Of a DNA stretch of 64,000 nt, positions 15,201-30,200 are shown one piece after another. This DNA is from Megalobrama amblycephala. Taxonomy: Eukaryota > Chordata > Actinopteri > Cypriniformes > Xenocyprididae. Both the position numbers and the translations under genes were made by a program. The first letter of the stretch is position 1. Each line of letters begins with the position of its first letter. Below the pieces are notes generated by a model. That model did no database searches and had not been told where the DNA came from. It was given only the letters and a program-made list of their open reading frames with translations. The stretch is from contig NC_063045.1 of NCBI RefSeq assembly GCF_018812025.1, positions 56,435,957-56,499,956 on the forward strand, written 5' to 3'.

Positions 15201-18200
15201 TCGGAATTGTAAATGCAGCCTAAGAGTCAACGAAGGAAAGAATCACAGATAAGATCTCTTTAATATCTCAATTGTTTCTCCTAGTCAAGATAAAGAGCAA
15301 ATTCTCTCATACATCTAATTTTTTCAAGGGAAAAGTTGTTAGTAATTCTTTAGAGATGTCTCAGTAATATTTCATTCTGTATTCAGGTTTTCCACAATAT
15401 CTCAACATGAACTCAAACATTTCTCATCAGATTTTTCCAAGACCAAATAATCTGGGCTATGCACTCCACATTCATTTTATAGCTTTATACATTTAAGATT
15501 CGGTCATGTTTACTATTGTACAGCGAATTTCCACAGTCATTTCAGAAGGAATCTACGCGATTGAGAATTTGCGTGAGGGCAAAAGATTTCCTAACGCAGA
15601 TTTCACAACGGACTAACATTGGTCATGCAGATTCTTGACAAACAGAAGGTGACTTCTGTGTGAACTGTGCTGCAAACATCAGTACACTATAGACAATTGA
15701 CCTTTTTTGGCCAATGAAATTTCAAATTTCATCAATCATCAATCTGCACTTTAACTATACATCAACAATTGTAAATTTTAAGAGAAACATCTGAGATAAA
15801 TGTTACTTTTAAGGGTGTGACTGAAGGGTGTGACCTCGGGCACCGACTACAACAGAGGCCATGTGGGGTGACAGCAGGGTGGTTTCTTTGGGTGGGGTCG
15901 TATTGGGTTCAACTGAAAATGATACACGCCCCTCCCAAATGATTAAACTCACATTGACCTCAGTGAACTGAAACCAACCTGAAGGATAACTCTCAAGATG
16001 AGAGTTATCCAGTCCTGCAGATACCTTATAAACCTGGTTCCCCACACTTTTCTCCAGTTCATCTCTTGTGTTGTTAGTCAGCAAACAGGCCCGTCCCATT
16101 CTCTGCAGCATGAGCTCATGGTGCTGTTGTGGCTTGTGGGTCTGGCCACGTCTGCATGGCAGGACTGTGTCTTCTTCGGCGCCAGCGTGAATGCGCACTC
16201 CAGTGTTTTATCAGTTCATCAGAGGTCTGGATGTCGCTCAAGGCTGCTGGCCTGTCTTACTGCTGCCGGCCTGTAAAACTGCTCCAGTAAATATCATTAA
16301 CTATTAGATATGCCTCCTCTTTCTCAGATTATACGTGTGCGTGAAAAAGCAGCACACACAGGGATTGCTCTTTCGTAGCTCAGGAGATCATGTTTCTTTT
16401 ATGTATGAACTTCGTTTCTCCTAAGCTTAGGAGTAATAAAGATAATCACAAATGAAACAACTGTTCAATTTAGAGCTATAAAATTAATGTAGTTTGCATA
16501 AAAGAATTTGATGAGAAATGCTCAAGGTTATATTGAGCTATCTATGAAGCTGGAAAATAAAAAATTAGTAATGTCATATTTTAAGTTGGAAAATAAAATA
16601 AAATAAAATAAAATAATGTCCTTTCTCAGAAGGAAATTCTGTGAAGCTGGAAAATAAAATAAAATAAAATAAAATAATTAGTAATGTCATTTGTCAGAAG
16701 GAAAATCTGTGAAGCTGGAAAATAAAATAAAATAAAATAAAATAAAATAAAATAAAATAAAATAAAATAAAATAAAATAAAATAAAATAAAACTAATATT
16801 TTTAGTAATGTCACATTTGTCTCATGAGTAAAATCTAAGAACCAGGTCTCCATTTGCGCTTCATTTAAATCTCAGTGCAGTCATGGAGAAGCAATTAAAA
16901 TGTTACATGACGGAGATCTCATTTTTGTTTTTTTCTTCCAATGGTACATTACTAATTTTCTAAATTAGGTCTGACCAAACCATTAAACAGCATAATAAAA
17001 GTAAGATGAACTGATTGTAATAGTTTATTTTTACAGTATATATAGCAGGAAAAACAGAGCTGCAATTGTGTTACTGAAAGTACAGAAGTCTAGACAGCGA
17101 ACAGCTCATTTCCAGGGCACATGGTGCAGGAATGGAGTATTGACTGGAATACACTGGAATTGTATCTGTGACAGAATGCCAGATTACTTAGATTGTAGAT
17201 TAGAAGTAAATGGGTGCAGCTGGAAAAAAGGCTGTTTCTAATGTGTACACAAACTACAGCACCTGCCAGCAGCCTTAATCTTAACCACCGAGCACAGCAT
17301 CGCTATGACTGCCAGAAAGACAACTTCAGCAAGCTACAGCAATATTGCAATTAATGCAAAAGTTCCTTATGAGTTTATCAGTGATGCCTCGCTATTAATA
17401 TTGCTCAACCACCTGGAAAATCCTAGAAACCACAAAGAAATGCACACACACATAAAAAATCACCCAAAACATCTTTGCAACAGTATAGCAAGCAGCTAAA
17501 ATGCAATGCAACAAATATCTTGTAAAATATTCTTAATAAATATATTATTCTTAATAAATAAGAATATATGGGAATAAAAATTGGTAATCAAGAAGAAGAA
17601 AGGGACGTTTTTTTCTTAAGACTGATTGATTTAATTCTTTTCAAGCTGACAAAGCTGACCAGACACATTTTTTCTCTCTCAGAGGATGTTTGAGAGGAGG
17701 AAAAGAAATCGCTGTGTCACTGGCCTGAGATTCAGATAGACTGATCTATCAAAAAGAGCACGGCCTCAGAAATACACAATCATTACATCCACGTCTCTCC
17801 CAATCCCTCCCACGAGGCTCTGCTGATCCGAGGTGTATCTGACAGACTCCGTAATAACCCTGCCGTGGTGGAGAGAGAGGCCGGACCCAGGCAAAGGTGA
17901 CATTTACACAAGAGAGTGCATAGAAATATAAACATACCCAAACATGTGCAAATCCAACAATAGACACAAATTATTGTGTGTAGCGCACACTCACATGGTT
18001 ATATAAAGGTGTGTAAACATGATTTGTCAGCAAATTCCCTGGATTACGGCGGATGATGTGCGTTCCTAACATGCTGAGGACAGCGTGTCAGGTCAGACGT
18101 GAAATTTGGCATATGCACTTTGGAAAAAAAAAACTATTTAAATTTATCATAAGTTCATCTAGACTGCCTAACTTTTTTTCTCAAGAATTCCATGCCACAT

Positions 18201-21200
18201 ATGTAGAATATTCCTTCAACAAAAAGAAACTCATGTTTTTGTTAATAACTTGAACTGTTGGTCACCCAACAGTAGAAAGGGAAAAAAAAAATATTCAAGG
18301 AAAAAAAAAAGAATAAAAATAAATAAAGTAGAATAAAAGATAGTTAGTTGTAGCAATCAAACAAATAAAAATAATTTAATTTAAAGGGGACCTATAATGC
18401 CCCTTTTCACAAGATGTAATACAGTATAAATCTCTGGTGTCCCCAGAATGTGTCTGTGAAGTTTAAGATCAAAATACCCCACAGATCATTTATTATAGCT
18501 TGTCAAATTTGCCTCTATTTGGGTGTGAGCAAAAACACGCCGTTTTTGTGTGTGTCCCTTTAAATGCAAATGAGCAGCTGTTCCCGGCCTGCTTTCCAGA
18601 AGAGGGCGGAGCTTTAACAGCGGGTGCTTTGGTTGCTCAACAACAACAAAGCTGGAGAATCTCACGCAGCCAAAATTACGACTGTCAGTAACGTTGTTCA
18701 GACTTACATGAATCAGGAAGAAGTTACGACTTTTAGAATGAAACTGGACGTTTCTGAATGGTTAGAGGATAAATTTATGTAGTTGCTGTGGAGTTGATTA
18801 AACTCATGTCATGTTAATCTTTTGTGCAAATCCAGTGTTGAATTGACCCTCGTTTGTGAAGCAGTCCGGCGTAAAATAACGCCATGGCAACAACACTCTA
18901 CAACAACAACTCTTCCTCTTCTCTAAAGCAGCCCAACATGGCCTCACTCCCTTTGTTGCGTGTTCTCAGGGGCAGGATTTGTGTCAATTTTAGGGTTAGT
19001 GATGTCACTAACCCAGGAAGAAGCTCGTTGTAGTTCCTACCAGCCGTTTGTTGCAGTCCTTAAAAAGCAATTTCCGTAAAAGAAAATATCTCCCTTTGCA
19101 TTGAACTTTGAGGGTCGTAACTTTACCGATGTTGTTTATGCTCAAACAGCAACATACTAACTAAAGTTAAAAAGTGAAATCATAGATGAAATCAAAGAAA
19201 GCATGTATCATTATTGACACAGACTTTGAAGTAAATGCATGTCATTAAGACAGCAGTTGTGGATTTGTTTTAAGGCCTTTTTTTGCCTGTGTGTCATTCT
19301 ATGACTCCTATAACTCACTGCGTGCAAAGTGCCACGACGTTCTGATGTCATTATGATCATTAATGTCACAATCATAACACTCATCAATGGAAATCTGTTC
19401 AGTGTCATATCCTGCTTTGATTAACATGCAGAATCTCACTAATTGGATGCCTAATTAATTCAGCAGGGCCTCCTGGAGATGTTTTGGGGCGACGCACAAA
19501 AGATGCCTTGAATAGCACACTGTCAGATGCACCGTCATTGAAAGAAATAGCCAAAGGGTACAAAATTTCACATACACAAATTCAAGAACTCAAGTGTGGA
19601 ATAACTACTTAATATGCTTTATAATAATAAAACTAGATTTTAAAAATAAATGTTATCTGATAAAACATGAAGAAGTGAAGAAGAAATTTCTAACTCTAAA
19701 TACAAGTAATAGTGAGACGTTCCTTAGCAAACACTACTAACAAGTACCAAATAACTCTACAAAGGTGAGGTCAAGTCAAAACACATTGCTTCAAACTGCT
19801 TTTTGATTTTAAGAACTGTATCATATTGAAAGTATTCAATTATGGAAAGTGAGCCTTAGATGAACCAATGGTGTTATTGGATGCAAATTTATTCAAAGCT
19901 TATGCAAAATTATGAACTCCCATCTATCGGCTTCTCATCTCTCTATTCCACTTCAGCTCACATTATGAGGTGTAGCCGGAGAAGATTTCACTGAAGTGGG
20001 GGGTTTTATTTTATATATTTTGCCTTAATTCTCCATTTCTGGGGGAGCTCTTGCTCCCGTATCATTAAAAATAAATCTTCTTCACCGCTGAAAGAAAAAA
20101 AAATTAGAGAGGGAAGAAAAGACCACCTGCATCTCCCAAATCCCATTCGGCATCCCTATCCTGCATTATGAAGGAGCTTGTCAGGCAGCGAGTGGCCGCC
20201 TGCCTCCTCTTCCTCAGCTCCCTGACTCGCTGCTCATTCATCATTTACACAGGCAGAGGCAGCTAAACCTCAAATACTGACTCGCTGCCTCATACCGCCA
20301 ACCGACATGTCTCGTACAAACACTGCAGCAAAAGTTTCAGAGCTTCTTCTGCCCAGAAAACATTACAGCAACAAGCTAAAACCCTTAAACTTTCAAAATC
20401 ATTCATTTAAAATATATCAAATACAAGTAGTGTTGCCTATTCGATATTCAATTCTATATACAAAGTAGAATACCACAGTGAAATCTAATATGCATTTAAA
20501 CCAGGGTTATTTTTTACTACTAAAAATAGTTTGTTAATTGAAATGAAGCTAAAATAAAACAAAATATAAATAAAAGTAAAAATTAATTAAAGCTAAAAAT
20601 ATGAAAGTTCAAAATACTAATCAATTATGGAAGCTTGTTTCTGCCATGAAAAAAAAAAATTAATTAGGTAATTAAAACTATCACACAATTCTGACTTTAT
20701 AACTCACAATTCTGAATTTATAACTCGCAATTCTGACTTTTTATCTCACAATTGCGAGTTTATATCTTACAATTCTGACTTTTTTCTCAGAATTGCATGA
20801 TATAAAGTCAGAACTGCATGATATAAAGTCAGAATTGCGAGTTATAAATTCAGAATTGTGAGTTATAAAGTCAGAATTGTGTGATATAAAGTCAGAATTG
20901 TGAGTTATAAAGTCAGAATTGTGTGATATAAAGTCAGAATTGTGAGTTATAAAATCAGAATTGCGAGATATAAAGTCAGAATTGTGAGTTATAAAGTCAG
21001 AATTGTGTGATATAAAGTCAGAATTGTGAGTTATAAAGTCAGAATTGTGTGATATAAAGTCAGAATTGCATGATATAACGTCAGAATTGTGATATAAAGT
21101 CAGAATTGCATGATAAAAACTCAGAATTCCAACTTCATATCACGCAATTCCGACTTTATATCACGCAATTTCCGGCTTTACATCACACAATTCTGAACTT

Positions 21201-24200
21201 CGAAATTCTGAACACAACTTCGCAACTGCGAGTTAAAATCTTGTAATTCCGAGAAATAAAGTCAGAATTGTGAGATCAATTGATGAAAAATCGCAATTAC
21301 CGTTTTTTTGTTGTTGTTGTTTGTTTTTTTGTGGCAGAAACAAGCGTCCATAATAAAATAACACCAATTTAAACACTCCTTTTTTAATAAAAAGTCATTT
21401 GTATTAATTATTATAGCTAACATTAATATATAAAACATATATATTTTTAATTATAATATTTTATTATAATATTTTATTTTAGTTTTAATACTATTATAAA
21501 TAATATAAATATATAGCTATTTATATTTTTATTTTAGTTAAATATTGTTAGAAATATTACATTAAATTTTGGCATGTAGTCTTCAAATATCTCTCAGTTA
21601 AGTAAACAATACTGTCACAACAAGTAGAACAAGTAAAAACAACTGAATAAAGTTAATAATTTTTAGGTATTCCTATTTCAGTATGATCAAGTATGCGAGG
21701 GATGATAAATAAATACCTTTTTCAATTTCTGATCATTTAGAAAAATTCTACCAATACTAGAATACTGCAAGACCTTATTTATTTTAATACTGACTTGCAC
21801 CGAAATATCTGTACATTCTTAAATACATCCTTAAGCCATTTAGAAATCACCCTTTTTCATAAAGCTGGGTATATGCTGAATTGCGTGTGCAATCAGACAT
21901 AAAGACTAAATGCATATCTGGGATTGTGTGTGACGATCACATCTGATGCATAATGCCAAGAGAGGAAGAACACTTGTAATGTAGAAAGCATTTTAACAAC
22001 AATCAAAAGAAAGTCAGGCCATTCGGAAATCGTATTACAAGGGTGGCCGTGCACTCAAAGCAAATGTGTCCGAAACGCGTGTCTCGGAACAGGCCGTTTT
22101 TTTACGTCTTAATCCAGTTAAAATCACGGCAACATGAGCCCAACAGGAAACCGGGAGCAATTCAATCTGCAATTCTCCTGCTTATTAGGAAGCTGAGTGC
22201 TGGCTATAGCGCAGGCTCGTGAGCTTAGTGCTGCTCCAGAGAACAGGGCCGCGCACCACAGCCAAGCCCAGAGACGGCGAGCCGAATGCTGGGTAAACAA
22301 CGACGCCACACAGCCTTCTTCCGGCCCCCTGAAGAAGCACTAGATTGGAGGTGTGGAGAGAGAAAACGCTGAAGCTTATCCCAAAGACTCGTCTGTCCCT
22401 TTCCCAAAGCCCACGACAAAGAAAGCAGCCATGAATACTGTGAAGGCCGATCTTCCTGCCAGACTTTAATCCATGGAGAAAAAACCAGACGAGGATGCTT
22501 GGGGCAAAGAGGCTGCACATCGACTTTGATCTGTGCAGAAGTTGACTTTATTGTGGGGGTCTTTTGAAAGCTTGCCGTCTCTCTGTGGTTTGAGCAGCCA
22601 GCTGTTTAAGATGGGAAGGAACCTCCCAGAATCTAAAACTCTAAAGGACGCTGGAAACAGACTGAGAAAACTGACTGATCATGCCGAACCAAACCATATA
22701 TGATTTACATTCAGACTTCAAAAGCAGATTGTAAGAGGTTTAACACATTGGTCCAAATCCAGACAGTCTGCATAAATGTGACGGGCATCAAATCCCCATT
22801 GCTTGTATACTACTGATACTTTTGGACACTTTTTTTAATCAACAGAACAGAAGAATGAGGACAGAAAATAATAGGAAACCAAAGAGAGGATTTCCCACAT
22901 GAGCACCACAGCTCAATGTGTCCTCAACTGTTAGGCCACAGCTCAAACACCTTTCTGACTCTGGTAATATGAAGGATATGCAGTGTCTGGGCAAAGAAAA
23001 CCATTAAAAAAACAACAGACAGATGCAAATTTTACATCCCATTTGGTTAAAGTGATGGATAATGATTATTTGTAGCACAGCATTTGGTTGAAACGTATTC
23101 ATGTTTATCAAAATTGTGTGCCAAGTCAATTGAGACTGTTTTAAATTCAGTTCTTGAATTTTTATTTAATTTTAACTGAGGTAGCAAACAGGATGCAGAC
23201 TAACAAACTGAATTTAAGGAAGTAGAATTAAAAAATGTGTACAATAGATGTTATTAAAGAGAATTTTTAAACTATACCTTGTCTGGAAGCTTCAGATAGT
23301 TTTATGTCTCAAAACGTCACTGTTAAAAATGGTTTAATTTAAAAATATTAAATGCTTTCTTTACATTCAATAGATTTTTGGAATATAACAGGGTGGAAGA
23401 ACACCAGAATGCAATCACCTGTTGAATTTCTCTGAATTGTAACTCGGAATTTTCAATTGAAATAACTGAAATTCCAGTTCCGTTGCTTCCAATTCAACTT
23501 CCTGTGTGTTGTGGATAATTTGATTCAAATTCCAACCCATGACTTGAAAGGAAGTCAATTATTAAATTCAGAATTTTGCACAATCCTGATATTAAAAGAT
23601 AGGGCTATCAAAATAAAATAAAATAAAATAAAAAATCATGAATTGAAAGGAAGTCAATTCTTCAATTCAGAATTTTGCACAATCCTGATACTAAAAACAT
23701 AGGGCTATCAATAAAATAAAATAAAATAAAATAATAAAATAAAAAAGTTTTTTTAATCATGTTAAGGCTGTGACACACCAAGCTACCGTAAAACAACTTG
23801 CGGTGATGAAAGCTGACTGTATCTTGGCCAAAAAGCTGTGCTTGAACACACACCACAAAGACTACAAGCAACTGTCATCTAGTACATTCTGCGTCTGTGT
23901 GTAAGGAAATAACCGTCTATATCAGCAGGTATAAATAGGCTATGAGATGTCACTCATTCAAAAAGAGAAACCAAAACTAGAACTGCAGATATACAAACTG
24001 TACAAAGAACAAAGAAGGCCTTGCTTACCATTTTGAATGTCAATCATGCTGATTACTTTCTTCAATCCAGGCAGCTCAGAGTGTTATGAAAATATTTGCA
24101 CATCGGAATGCTCAGTTAAAATGACGTAAAATTAGAACGTAAAATTAGTCTTGACTCCTTTGCTCGCTTTCATCACTTTTGCTGTTATTCTCGTTCGCTA

Positions 24201-27200
24201 AGCTGAACAGCCAACCAGATCTCTCTCTCTCACTGACGGTGGGGACCTCGATGGACGCTGATTGAACATGCTCAATCGGCCATACAGCTCCCAACAGGGT
24301 CCGACTTGTGGTGACAGCAGGGAACACACCGCAAAAACTGGGCCGGCAGACGCTCAACAATGACCCAGCAGTGGCTTGGTATGTCAGGGTCTTTAGCTTG
24401 CTCATATGAGCACATGCAAAGCTAGCCACAGGAAGTGGTGGGGGAAAAAATATAGGTCCAGAAAGTGAAAAAAATGGATGCTGCTGCATTGCTTATGTTA
24501 TATTAAAGGGTAAGTTCACCCAAAAATGAAAATTCTGTCATTAATTACTAAGATATTTTTTGATGAAATCTGAGAGCTCTCTGACTCTTCCATAGACAGC
24601 AATTTAATTAGCACTTTTAAGGCCCAGAAAGGTAGTAAAGACATTGTTAAAATAGTCCATGTGACTACAGTGGTTCAACCTTCAATTTTATGAAGCGACA
24701 AAAATACACTTTATGCTAAAAAACTAAACAAAAATAATGACTTTATTCAACAATTTCATTCATTTTTTAAAATTAAGGTTTAACCACTGCAGTCATGTGG
24801 ACAATTTTAACAATGTCTTTATTACCTTTCTGGGCCTTGAAAGTGGTAATTAAATCATTGTCTATGGAGGAGTCAGAGAGCTCTCAGATTTCATCAAAAA
24901 AATCTTAATTTGTGTTTCGAAGATGAACGAAAGCCTTACGGGTTTGGAATGAAATGAGGGTGAGTATTTTTCATTTTTGGGTGAACTAACCCTTTAAACA
25001 ATCTATATTAATTGCACAAATAATGCTACTTTTTTCAGCCCTATAAAAAAGAATATGCAACTGAAACTGTCTCTACATACAAAAATACATTCAACCTACA
25101 ACAGAGGTCAGTTATCTGTACTGCTGCAACAGAAGCGGCATGATGTTAAGCAATGCCACTAGAAAGCTTTTAGTGGCCGTCATGACATGAACACTTATTT
25201 CAGATGATCCACCGTCACTTAAGAAATGAGTTCCCCTACCGTTTATATGATTGTGGTCAATCAATGAAAAAGAAAATTAGGTTTCCAAAGATCACATTTT
25301 GTTGGGATTGGAAGTAAAACCGTTTCCAATTTGAGCATTAGCAAGATCGTATAACATATCCCAATCGACTTTACTATCATGAGGGGACCATGAGAACGGA
25401 TACCAGGATGAATATAGGTTATATTAATGTGCTAATAATGAATGAAACGGGGGACGTCCGGGCTCCTTTGCTCACTGGGTTCGCCTTGACAGATCTTCTG
25501 CTAGCGCGCGTGACACACATCCCCAAGCAACAACAGTATCAGGAGCATCCAAGGGCCTGTGCCTAGATATGACAACCACACACTTGGCTCTTATCACGAA
25601 GAGGAAACCAGCGTCAGCGTCCTTATGGGACATTAGTCTTGAGCAGATTGCATTAAACTCTTATATCTGCCTAAGGATCAATTAGCATGGCATTCAACAC
25701 CACTCGCAGGGCCCTCAGAGTGCATTAGAACTCCCCGACAGCCCAAACGAACACAGTGACACGGTGTAATGAGGGAGAACAGACTCGGAAGGCATGTCCG
25801 TGTATGGTTTTATACTAACTCCATTAACGTGACCACCAACAGAGAAGTCATTATGCTGAAAATGAACTGATGCAAGGCCGGGTCAAAGACCCCAGCTATG
25901 GAGGAAGCCATCCGAGGGCCAAAAGCAGAAGCCCCAGAGCGAGAAAGCAAAAAAATTCAAAATAGCATACTTGCATACTATTTTTGCTGTATAAACATAA
26001 ACATTTTTAATATCAACTGTAAAAAAAAGAAAAAAATGCATATGAAAATTACTGATTTGGAATGACAATCTGTAAATGATGAGATTTTTTCCTTTGAATG
26101 CAAAACTGCATTAAAATGGTTTACTTATTATATAAAACATGTAAATATTATATATAAAATGTAAAAAAAATATATAGGCCTATATATATATTTGTCATCA
26201 AGATGTAGGTAAACTGCACAAATTAAAAATTCAATGTAGATAGTACTATTGTCTGAAATGTTTATCATCATATACTAAAAAACAGTTGTCAGTTTATAGT
26301 ACACATCTTCCAGTATGCAATAAGAAGTATGCTAATATTCAATTGCAAACAAAGCCAGAGAAAAGCCACAGCTTCCTGTCTATATATTATAGTGTCTCGA
26401 CCTGATCACTCGTCAAGCGCCAAGATTGTGATCTGTGCGCTGGATGATGGCAAGTTTTTCCTTTTTACCCGATCTTGTACAGTTGTCTCCATTTTTTTCT
26501 CGATCTTTGTGACTTCGCACCCTTGATTTCCATTGTCTGGGTAGCGCATGACTGTACCGTACTGTATTTATTAGCAACGCATATCATTGACTGATATGTT
26601 TTCTAAAATCGGCTCAAAATATCAAACATGGTTTTAAATCCTCCGACTGGATGGAATCAAAGTCTGAAGCTAAAAAATCGGAGTCTGTGACCATCATATG
26701 CTATGCGATTTTCCATTAAATCTGTTAGCTCAAATCAGCAGACTGGCTCTGACTTTTGGCAACTAGCATCAACAGACTGTAAGTTGGGGAAAAATCGGTA
26801 GTGTATTCCAGTCTTTAGTCACCCTTTTTAGAAAATCAGCGAACAGAAGAGAGTTTGCTGGCGAAAAGAGAATGCGACAGAGCTCGTAATAAAACAAGAA
26901 TCAACATATTGATATGGCGAGAACTGAGGGAGTGGAAATGTTATAAAAGTGACGAGGAATGGCGTTTGCATTACTCAACAGGTGAGTAAGGTATTTTGTT
27001 GAACAGACAAATTGCCATATGTATCTCTCTAACAGAGTTAATTGTAAAGCATTATTTATTGTGAAGGATCATTTCATTATAGCTGTTGTAGCGCTGTGCT
27101 GGAATTCATTTTCAAGTAAGTACAGCGTCTGTTAATGGGTAAAGCTACAGTAGATAATCAGCTTGAGATCCTTTCGGTCTAAACAGGTTATATCTCTCAA

Positions 27201-30200
27201 GCCTAGTAGTGAATTTTTTATGAGCAGCAGGATAATCTATCTTTTTTTTTAAAGTTATGAGACAGAACCATATCCATCCACATAGTCAAACAGAGCTGAA
27301 GCACAACCAAAACAATGTTCTTCTACAAAATCCATGCAGTTTGGATTTTTAACTGCTAGAGGGCTAAAAGTTAAAGAAAAGTTACATAGTAAAAGATTAA
27401 TTTATCTTTTAAAAAACAGTAGGCAGTATACAGTACACATTTCCTAGCATGCAATTAGCATTCCAGTACTAAATTGCAAACAAAGCCAGAGAAAGTCACA
27501 GAACCATCTTGTCGCACTCGTGAAGAAAGTTCAAAATGGCGTACTACCATACTACTTATACTACGTTTGCAGTGTATAGACCTTATTTTCCAGAGAAACA
27601 TGCGCGCCGCCATCTTTAGAATATTGTCTTTGAACTTCCGTTTTTGCGGTAGCCTGTATATTTCTATGGCATCGCTGTTGAAGAATAATTAGCTGGTGAA
27701 GTGGATTTACGTGTTGTAGAGTTAATGAAAGTTATCATGAGCATTGTTATGTTTAAAGCAGATGTCTTAACAAATGTCAGTAGACCGGGAAGATTTTAAA
27801 ATGAGCAGTTCATTCATAAATACATAAGATAGCTGTGGAAATACAAGCCGGAAGTCAAAAGACAACGAGCGCAGCGCTGAAAAGGGGCGGGGCTACATAA
27901 GGTCTATATGCTGTATAAATATGAAAGTTTTCAATATATATTGCAAAAAAATATATATTCCTATGAAAAATCACATTGATTTGGAACAACATAAAAGGTT
28001 CATAATTTATGATAAATTATGACAACTATATTATATAAAATGTAAAATAATAATATATACAAAATGTAAATGTATTTCTGAGATATACTGTGAGTGGACA
28101 GGACTCTGAAATGTTTATCATCCCATATTATCTAAGAAACAGTAGTAGACAGTACATATTTCCCGGTATGCTAGTATGCCCTTGCAAACACAGCCAGTGA
28201 AAAGCCGCAGCCGGGGGGAGAACCATCCCATCGCACTCATGGAGAGAGGTGACATTTTGACCTTGTCTTGGAAAGTGACCTGTAGGAAGCTCTCTTTGGA
28301 AGTGTTCTCAGAGATGAGCGCTCCCTGAGGGAGGATGAGGAGAGGTGAGAGGGAAGGGATGAGGGCTTTATTCCCTCTTGCTATGGCTTTTATTCTTAGC
28401 ACAAAAGCCACCGCACTGACGCTGGCACGTAGGATGGCACTGCACGTCTGCCTGAGCCTCTGATATCCTACGAATCAGGATGTGAACAACTCCCTTGTGC
28501 AAGTTTATTACATTGCCGGGAAAACAAAACGTATGTGCCACACAGCCCAAACAGAATCAAGCAACATCTGTAAGACAATGTGAAACAGCGTTCACTACCC
28601 ATTTTATTTACGTGATGTGACATATTTTGGAGTGAAATAGGATTAAAAATGTTTTGGAAAAAATGCTTTGGTCAGTAAGATTTTGTGTGTGTGTGTGTGT
28701 GTGTGTGTAAGAAGCTAAGTTTATTCAGCAAGGATGCATTAAATTGATCAAAAGTGACACTAAAGATATTTATAATGTTACAAAAGATTTCTATTTCAAA
28801 TAAATGCTGTTCTTATCAACTTTCTATTAAATCAAAGAATCCTGAAAAAAATATCAGTTTCCTCAAAAATATTAGGCAGCACAACTGTTCAACATTGATA
28901 ATAATCATAAATGTTTCTTGAGCAGCAAATCAGCATTAGAATGATTTTAGAAGGATCATGTGACCCTCAAGACTGGAGTAATTATGCTGAAAATTCAGCT
29001 TTGATCACACAAATAAATTACGTTTTAAAAATGTATTAATATAGAGTTAATTATTTTTAAAAAAGTTATTTCAAATTGAATAACATTTAAAAATATTAGT
29101 GTTTTTCCAATTATTATTTTGGATCAAATAAATGCAGCTTTGTTTAGTATGGAAGCTTGCTTCTGCCACTAAATAAAACAATAAAAAAGGTAATTGCGAC
29201 TTTTTATCTCACAATTCTGACTTTATATCACACAGTTCTTTATATCACGCAATTCTGACTTTATATTAAGTAATTCTGACTTTATATCAAGTAATTCTGA
29301 CTTCATATCTAGCAATTCTGACTTTATATCACCCAATTCTGACTTTATAACTCGCAATTCTGACTTCATATTAAGTAATTCTGACTTTAAATCAAGTAAT
29401 TCTGACTTCATATCATGCAATTCTGACTTTATATTAAGTAATTCTGACTTGATATCAAGTAATTCTGACTTCATATCACGCAATTCTGACTTTATATTAA
29501 GTAATTCTGACTTTATATCAAGTAATTCTGACTTCATATCTAGCAATTCTGACTTTATATCACCCAATTCTGACTTTATAACTCGCAATTCTGACTTCAT
29601 ATTAAGTAATTCTGACTTTATATCAAGTAATTCTGACTTCATATCATGCAATTCTGACTTTATATTAAGTAATTCTGACTTTATATCAAGTAATTCTGAC
29701 TTCATATCACGCAATTCTGACTTTATGTCTAGCAATTCTGACTTTATAACTCGCAATTCTGACTTTATATCACACAATTCTGACTTTATAACTCGCAATT
29801 CTGACTTTATATCACACAATTCTTTACATCACACAATTCTGACTCAATATCACGCAATTCTGACTTTATATTAAGTAATTCTGACTTTATATCAAGTAAT
29901 TCTGACTTCATATCTAGCAATTCTGACTTTATATTAAGTAATTCTGACTTGATATCAAGTAATTCTGACTTCATATCACGCAATTCTGACTTTATGTCTA
30001 GCAATTCTGACTTTATAACTCGAAATTCTGACTTTATATCAAGTAATTCTGATGTCATATCACGCAATTCTGACTTTATATCAAGTAATTCTGACTTCAT
30101 ATCATGCAATTCTGACTTTATATTAAGTAATTCTGACTTTATATCAAGTAATTCTGACTTCATATCACGCAATTCTGACTTTATGTCAAGCAATTCTGAC

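Noticed and set aside
15809..16276. 129-codon minus and 92-codon plus frames as an exon
   Set aside because: The two overlap, neither has a recognisable domain, and no convincing splice borders are seen.
22185..22520. 111-codon minus-strand ORF with hydrophobic N-terminus
   Set aside because: Other frames of the same region are equally open and there is no family match.
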